From contig RPFO01000448.1 in assembly GCA_009746045.1 (NCBI GenBank), positions 1,397,047 through 1,461,046 of the forward strand: a stretch of 64,000 bases of DNA, in the 5' to 3' direction. The position numbers were made by a program, and so were the translations under genes. The notes beneath the pieces are model-generated. The model did not search any database. It was not told the origin of the DNA and worked only from the letters and a program-made list of their open reading frames with translations. This DNA is from Mesostigma viride (taxonomy: Eukaryota; Streptophyta; Mesostigmatophyceae; Mesostigmatales; Mesostigmataceae). Positions 45,281 to 64,000 of this stretch are shown here, in pieces (within the stretch, counting starts at the first letter, position 1; every line of letters begins with the position of its first letter).

Positions 45281-46993
45281 TGAATTGAATTGAATTGAAT
45301 TGAATTGAATTGAATTGGATTGAATTGGATTGAATTGAATTGAATTGAATTGAATTGTAACATAACTCCGTTGGGAGTATATGTAGCACATAGCCATTGA
45401 GAGGGGGCATATGGCCTATCATACATCCTAAGCTACTTCCTGCAAGGGTGGGGATGTAAAGGACCCTTGCTCTAGGTGCACCAGGGCACGTGCGTCCCCA
45501 TGATCTTCAAGCTATGCCCAGCGAAGGGGGAGCCTGTCATGGGGGGGAAGATTATCATAGCTATACAAAGAAGCGAGGGCATGGCGTCTCAGCAGAGAGT
45601 TACTCCCTGCATGGGCACAACATAACTAAATAAAGCTAGACATCATCTGGAGTGTGGCTCATCATAGGCACACATGTACATGATTAAATAAAGCGCGTGG
45701 CTTAGCTGGGATAGGGCCTCTAGGAGGCGTACATGTACATGGCCACGGTCTATCTATTCTACACTACTGCTGCTGTATTCCCCTAAGCTGGGGCGTCTGG
45801 AGTCGCTGGGGCCGCGGGGGTCGCCTGCCAGGGCTTGTGGCCGACGTAGATGGCCGCCCCCTTCCAGTACACCGGCTGGCCCGCCTTGGTCTGCCGGAGC
45901 TGGAGGTAGGTCGGCCATAGCTCCCGTCGCCGTTGTTGCTGCGCCAGGGTCAAGTCGTCGTCAAGGGTGAAGAGAGTCTTCTCGAGCCGCTTGCGGCGTC
46001 TGAGAAAGGAAATCTTGTCCGCCGGGGTCTTAAAGGTGAGAAGGAGCGGGGGCGGCCCTGCCTTACCCCGCGCGCGGGGAAGGCGGTGGGCGGCCAGCTC
46101 GATCTCACCAGTAAGGCCCATGCGATCAAGGATTTCTCTCTCAAAAGCACGCGCAAGCTTCTATGAATTCTCACCTTCCTCCATCTTGAGATTTTTGACA
46201 ATGACGTTGAGGCTGCGCTTGGCGAGCTCGGCCTCCTCGCGAAGGTCAAGCGTCTGCCGTTGGAGCTGGGCTGCGACGGCGGAGGTGGTGGAGGTGGTAT
46301 GGCGCTTCAGCATGTCCGCCCAGGTGGTGATGGGAGGAGCATCGCCCGGGCCAGGCCAGCCGGGGCTGGCTTGGCGGCAATGTCCTTCACCGCCTGGGCG
46401 GTGAGGCCTGCGGTGTTCTGCAGAACCTCGATAGCAATGGCGTTGTCCTTAAGACGCTGGTCGATGTCGCGGAGCTGGGCGGTGATGGAGTCGGTGGAGG
46501 CGGAGGGGGGGGTGGGGGTGGAGGCGAGGAGGGTGGCGGTGGCGGTGGCGGTGGCGGTGGCGGTGGGGATTTTGGGGAGCTCAGCAGCCATCGTACGACC
46601 CAAAGCTTCCATGTCGCAAGCAAGGGGCGTCACATGCTGTGAGAGGAGGCGGAGGAGGGCGAATTCGGTCAAGGGGACGGGTTGCCAGAGGTCCGCGGAA
46701 CAGCGTTGAAGGATGGAAAAGAGGGCGGCAAGCTGAAGGCGCGGTCGCGACCAGCCAGACAGGTCAGCTGAGCGGAGCTGAAACTGGCCGTCAGACTGGC
46801 TGCGGAAGCATTTGTGGCGTTGGAGGCGTTGGCACAGGTCAAGAAGGGAGGCATACGACCCATAAAACAGGAGCTCCAGCATCCGGATGTGTGGCCTGTC
46901 GAAATAGCCAGGTCTGCGGACGTCGAAGGTGGAAAATAACTCATCAACGTCAAAGTCGGTCTCAGACCAGCTAGGTTCGGTGGGGCGACGCAT
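45281..46993 (-). mobile_element. ORF1-only LINE relic (copy 2) with broken ORF1
   Basis: Minus-strand ORF1 starts at 46993. The first 220 residues include Y-G-S-Y-A-S-L-L-D-L-C. A frameshift near 46335 and an in-frame TAG near 46164 (where copy 3 has GAG) interrupt it. The last 112 codons (46121-45783) hold F-L-R-R-R-K-R-L, D-D-D-L-T-L-A-Q-Q-Q and V-Y-W-K-G-A. No reverse-transcriptase ORF follows. The 3' tail begins directly, ending in stem-loop 45365-45378 and a (TTGAA)n tail (45281-45357, + strand reading). An ORF1-only, HAL1-like organisation is inferred. Confidence 0.72.
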
Positions 46994-47095
46994 ATATTAT
47001 GACATCATAATCAGCTCCGCCATTATAAATTTTAATCAGATCCGCCATAATAAAATCAGCTCCAGCTATAACGCAATGTCGAACAAGAACTGACC

Positions 47096-48995
47096 ATGTC
47101 AACAAAACGCAGGCTGCCTCGACAAACAGCTTCAGGCATTCCTGAAATCCTCCCAGTCGAAAGCACCAGTCCTTCGGACGCGCTGCCCTTCAAGCGCTAA
47201 TACAAGCCCTCACCCGGCCCCGGTTTACCGGCCAGCACCGCCTCGCAGAATTCCAACTCCAGTTCGTCGCCCACCCCCAAGCGCGCCTGCAGACTCACAC
47301 GCGCTTTGAGGCCCGCCGATTCCGGCCAGTCCACGGGCAGTTTTGCCTGTTTGAATTAATTGATGACGCTTAATAAGCTACACTGTGGTGAGGTCCTCGG
47401 CTTCCTGGCAAAGAATCTCTAGATCGACTACCATGCCTGGCCCTGGCGAGACTCTCGATTATTCAACCTCCAGGGGAAACGCTGCTCACCGAGCCGGTGG
47501 AATACCAACACGTAGCTCGTCATCCTGACGAGTTACTGCATTTGCTACACATCTGATTTCAAGGTTCTGGGCCTAGCAGGGGGCGCCGGCGCCCTCTTGG
47601 CCCCGCGGAACCAGGCCCCAACTGCTGCCATGCATGCTCATAAAGCCCCCGCGACAGCACGGATTACATGATGGCGGCCGCGTCCACGCTGTACTGGACG
47701 AGCACATGGCGCCGATGCCGGCAGGCCAGCTCGCAGGCCTGACCGGGCCCTTCGGCCCCCTCACGGCCCTCGCAGCCAATGTCAACAACATTGAATTAAT
47801 TAACTAGTTAATTAATTAGCTAAAACGTTTGACAGCGTTACGTGAGCATAAGTCCTCAATACGAGTGGGATGGGCTGGATGGAGCTAATTATCTAAGACC
47901 TAGTTACAAGGTTGGTAGGCACCATGGCCCGAATAACTGTGAATGCAGTTAATTAATTAATACTAAACTCGTGCTCCCGTTGGGGAGTCACGGAGCACCA
48001 GAGTGCTTTTAATCCCTGTCTAGCATTTAATCCCTGCCTAGATAGCATTTTTAGTCATGTACATGTGTGCCTATGATGTGCCAGCGAGGAGGCCGAGCTC
48101 GCCAAGCGCAGCCTCAACGCCATACTCAAGAACTTGGACATGGAAGAAGGTGAGAATTCCGAGAAGCTTGCACGTGCGTTTGAGAGCAAAATCCTTGCAC
48201 GCATGGGCCTTCTTGGTGAGATCAAGCTGACCGCCCACCGCCTCCCCCGCGCGCGGGGTAAGGCAGGGGCGCCTCCGCTTCTTCTCATCTTTGATAGCCC
48301 AGCGGACAAGCTTTCGTTTCTCAGACGCCGCAAGCGGCTCGCGAATACTCCCTTCACCGTGGACGACGACTTGACCCTGGCCCAGCAACAACGGCGACGG
48401 GAGCTATGGCCGACCTACACCCAGCTCCGGCAGACCAAGGCGGGCCAGCCGGTGTACTGGAAGGGGGCGGCCATCTACGTCGGCCACAAGCCCTGGCAAG
48501 CGACCCCCTCGACCACCGCGGCCCCAGCAACTCCAGCCCCCGCCTAGGGGAATACAGCAGTAGTGTAGAATAGTTAGACAGTGGCCTTGTACATGCCCGC
48601 CTACTACAGGCACTATACCAGCTTAGGCCTAGCCTTTTTAGTCATGTACATGTGTGCCTATGATGAGCCACACTCCAGACGATGCCTAGTTTTATTTAGT
48701 AATGCTGTGCCCATGCAGAGAGCTGCTCTCTGCTGAGATGCCACGCTCTAGTTTTTGTATAGCCATGATGATCTTCCCCCTCACAGGCATGCTCCCCCCT
48801 TACCCGGGCATAGCGTGATAGACCATGAGGGTGCGGGTGCCCTGGTGCACCTAGAGCAGGGGTAGCTTACATTCCCACCCTTGCATGAAGTAGCCTAGAA
48901 TGTATTAAAAGCCATATGCCCCTTCTCAGGGCTATGTGCTACATCTACTCCCAACGGAGTGATGTTGATAATTAATTAATTAATTAATTAATGAT
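47096..48995 (+). mobile_element. ORF1-only LINE relic (copy 3), degenerate
   Basis: Lies head to head with copy 2. An N-terminal trace starts at ATG 47096 (M-S-T-K-R-R...) and stops after 34 codons at TAA. The middle is rearranged and contains a foreign hairpin/tail fragment (47948-47998). The C-terminal ORF1 part is open from about 48070 to TAG at 48547 and is close to copy 2, including E-E-A-E-L-A-K-R-S-L-N and D-D-D-L-T-L-A-Q-Q-Q. Then comes the same 3' tail, stem-loop 48947-48960 and (TTAA)n tail 48965-48995. Confidence 0.68.
47948..47998 (-). mobile_element. hairpin-plus-tail fragment of the 5740-type element
   Basis: The minus strand carries CTCCC-CAAC-GGGAG (47974-47987) followed by a (TTAA)n tail, near-identical to 5740-5792. 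It is nested within LINE copy 3; its inner limit is not clear. Confidence 0.6.
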
Positions 48996-48998
48996 GTG

Positions 48999-49322
48999 CC
49001 ACACTCCAGATGATGCCTAGCTTAATTTCATTATGCAGTGCCCATGCAGGGAGTCACTCTCTGCTGAGACGCCATGCCTTAATTAGCTCTTGTATAGCCA
49101 TGATGATCTTCCCCCCCCATGACAGGCTCCCCTTAGCTGGGTTGAGCTTGATAGATCGTGGTGGGGCGGGTGCCCTTGGTGCACCTAGAGCAAGGGTCGC
49201 TTACATTCCCACCCTTGCAGGAAGTAGCTCAGAATGTATTATAGGCCATACTTCCCCTTCTCTGGGATATGTGCTACAGATACTCCCAACGGAGTTATGT
49301 TCCTAATCAGTTAATTAATTAA
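48999..49322 (+). mobile_element. LINE tail-only copy
   Basis: Same 3' segment as 44947-45247, starting at a TGATGTGCCACACTCCAG relative of 48660. It ends in stem-loop 49282-49295 and a TTAATTAATTAATG tail. It follows the tail of copy 3 with almost no spacer. Confidence 0.75.
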
Positions 49323-49499
49323 TGCAAGTCAGTGGGGGCTCCGCGTGTGACCCATGCAGTTTGGCATTCATAGCGATGCGGGCCGGGGTGCCAACAACCC
49401 TGTAACTAGGAACTATGGATGGCAAGCATCATCCCTTCCATCCCATGTTTCCCTTCCACTGAGGACTTATGCTCACGTGACGCAGTCACGTGTACAGTA

Positions 49500-49828
49500 A
49501 TCTCCACCGAGTCTCCACCTCCAGCTTTCCACTGAGTCTCCATCTCCAGTTCTCCACTGAGTCTCCATCTCCACTGAGTCTCCATCTCCACTGAGTCTCC
49601 ATCTCCACTGAGTCTCCATCTCCACTGAGTCTCCATCTCCGTCTCCATCTCCATCTCCATCTCCATCTCCATCTCCATCTCCATCTCCATCTCCATCTCC
49701 ATCTCCATCTCCATCTCCATCTCCATCTCCATCTCCATCTCCATCTCCATCTCCATCTCCATCTCCATCTCCATCTCCATCTCCATCTCCATCTCCATCT
49801 CCATCTCCATCTCCATCTCCATCTCCAT
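49500..49828 (+). repeat. (CCATCT)n hexanucleotide with ACTGAGTCT lead-in
   Basis: About 30 perfect CCATCT units (49640-49826), preceded by several CCATCT-CCACTGAGTCT compound units. Confidence 0.96.
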
Positions 49829-49830
49829 GT

Positions 49831-51634
49831 CTACATCATTGAGGATTTATGCTCACGTGATGCACAGCTTCTCCGTGTAAAAATAGGGGGGCTATATCTC
49901 ATTGATCCTACGGGGGCGCTAGCTAACTGTAGGGCCGACTGCACACCTCTCATTGCCTGGAATTATAAATAAGCAGGCCATGCACATACAGGTTCAGGCC
50001 AGTACATGCTCACTGGGGGAGTCTAGCCAAATAAACAGCATCTTATACAGCTGGCAACTACGTACTGTGGGTGCAATACGAAGCCTGACTGGTCAATTCA
50101 TCGTTTGCACGTTAAAACTCACGAAGTTGATGTTTTTTTTCATCCGAATGGTCTTAGTACCACCCCATCATTCACTTGAGGATAATTTATGCTTCGTGAC
50201 CCACTGAGTTGTGAACATGCCAGGTGACATGACCTTTAGAACTTATTACGGACACTAACCTATCTACCATTGTCCTATGTATCAATCTATCAATCATTTT
50301 ATCTGCCTAATCTAGTCTATGAAATGTAAATCAAGCATGCTCGATCTGCATAGAACGGCCAGGCTTAACCGTCGGGCTGAGCCGTCAACGTGCAGATGCA
50401 GCACATGCTAGCGCACAGTGGGAAAAAATGCATGCCAATCGGAAACTTGCCTCAGGCGTTTCAGGCGTGCGCTGGTGCCTCGATAATAGGTATGTTTCTG
50501 TAGCTTGAATCGCTCACTGTTGTCCTCTGATCACAGACCAGCATTCCACTGTGTGCGTTGTTGTTGAAGCTTGCCTGGACATTCCCCAGCAACACCCAGA
50601 GCAAATAGCGACAAGCACTCAGCAAAACCTCAGCCATTACACATCACCCAGGACTGATTTTTGGGATTGGACACCCTGTGGACACCCAATTTTCGGTCCG
50701 GAGGTACCCTCGGTATACTGGTGGGAGTTCGCGCCGTAAAATTCGCACTGGAACCTTATCCTTAAAAATTGTTCCCGTGATTCACGATGGCTGTGATATT
50801 TTACTATAGCTCACATTATTTTTGTGTCATGGCCAATGTCAGGTTGAGCCACCTCCGACCGGGCACAGGCACTGCCAGCTTAGACGGACATAAATGTCTG
50901 GCTGTCAGCTGCTGGAGATTACGTGGTTATGGCACACACCTTCGGAGATCCACACTTGAACCACCCTCCCGTGACGGTCAGGCTTATAGCAACGAGTACA
51001 TTTACCAAGTGTCCATCCTGGCAAGCAGGGCATCCTCAAAGGAGTCACATGACTTTGTTTACTCTGTACAAATCAACCAGTGCACTGCCTGGTAGCACAA
51101 CCAAGCAGAAATGATTTCCACAACATGTCTTGCCACGCTGTAGAAACTAAAGACAAAAGGGAACGCCGTCAAGTTCCACAGAACAGAACCATGGAGCACA
51201 TTATGGGCGAGTCTGTTGAAGATATGACCTGTTCTTCCATAACATGTACCGATGGGGTTCGGACAAATAAACTGGAATTGCACACCACTGAAACAGCCTT
51301 TGTTACCTCTAATTGAGTGGCAAGGAAAAGGGGATGAGTAATTTCGATGCGCCCCAGAAGCTATGTGAAAGAACATTTACTATAATAGTAGGCCTAAGGT
51401 TAAGCACATAATGCCCAGGCAGGTACTACCTGCAATGAGTTGCCGCCCCCACCTTTCCACATTGCCCTCCTACCTGGTGGCACCCAGCAGCAGCACACCT
51501 GCACGCGTCAACCATACCCAGCTTTAGAAATCACATGTAGATGGTAAGCTAGCACTTCCATTTTGCCCCGACCCCTTGGTGGCGCCACACTTGCTAACGG
51601 GATAACGATACGGCATTGACTGCTTTGCACGTAC
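49831..51634. other. no exon recognised
   Basis: If the LRR gene to the right continues downstream (minus strand), its 3' exons or UTR should lie here, but I find no further 84-nt LRR exon. Short frames such as 50787-51095 match nothing known. Confidence 0.45.
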
Positions 51635-63738
<12,104 letters not shown>

Positions 63739-64000
63739 CTCAGCAGGTCCTGAGCACCATGGTAAGGTTGCGGCCGCAGGTATAAGGGTGGTGGGGTTGG
63801 GTAGGGAGGGTGATGAGGTTGGGTAGGGAGGGTGATTGTGTCATCAGCTGCGATGATGGCTCAGGGTTGGCTTCGGATCGTGTTGGGGGCTACCCAAGGA
63901 AGGCCTGCCGCATCACAAGGCCACCCCTCCCTCAGGTATCGGATTCCAACTGTATAGCTCTCTGTGCCTTCATTATGGTGATGTGCGTTCATGTGCTACG
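63739..64000. other. upstream intron or flank of the LRR gene
   Basis: The minus-strand acceptor at 63740-63739 indicates an intron here. It contains a short GGTTGGGTAGGGAGGGTGAT repeat (63795-63832). No exon is recognised before the window edge. Confidence 0.5.

Noticed and set aside
49406-49828. Met-Glu repeat frame on the minus strand
   Set aside because: Pure product of the (CCATCT)n hexanucleotide.

Overview
The window is a nuclear eukaryotic sequence, most likely from a green alga (inference). It has GT-AG (and one GC-AG) spliced genes with GC-rich exons, LTR and LINE retroelements, TIR elements, satellites and kilobase-long microsatellites. It encodes a nuclear redox chaperone Hsp33 with a targeting-like leader; Hsp33 is known from bacteria and algae and is absent from land plants as far as I know. 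I cannot name the species.

Layout. 1-3467: microsatellite, a 366-bp duplication and a 751-bp foldback element; no gene recognised. 3468-16980: one enormous imperfect palindrome. Each arm runs outside to inside as unique DNA, a roughly 30-35-bp minisatellite, unique DNA and a roughly 75-bp satellite. The right satellite array is much larger than the left. A gag-only Copia-type LTR retrotransposon (6542-9677, apparently identical LTRs, 5-bp TSD) sits beside the centre. 18570-22655: a DDE/RNase-H-like transposase candidate with two introns, preceded by a three-fold tandem repeat whose dyad motif recurs inside both introns. 23519-26803: a 3.3-kb element with about 118-bp terminal inverted repeats. 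28474-29912: almost uninterrupted tetranucleotide repeats. 31.3-33.5 kb: a broken LINE ORF1 pseudogene and an unassigned exon-like stretch.

The conventional genes lie in the right half. GCVH (glycine cleavage H protein, minus strand, 4 exons, 160 aa) and HSP33 (plus strand, 8 exons, 401 aa) are divergently arranged around a 512-bp intergenic region, and both can be spliced completely from the sequence. Beyond them, 44.9-49.3 kb holds a head-to-head pair of ORF1-only LINE relics and tail-only copies. From 51.6 to 63.7 kb a minus-strand RNI-type leucine-rich-repeat gene has nearly every repeat on its own 84-nt phase-1 exon. A LINE reverse-transcriptase C-terminal fragment lies in one of its introns.

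The signals I find most interesting are: a 3' stem-loop (4-nt loop, mostly CAAC) with covarying stems before the tandem tails of several retroelement families; the 13.5-kb palindrome; the transposase-like gene with repeated dyads and a duplicated 5' splice site; and the one-exon-one-LRR gene.
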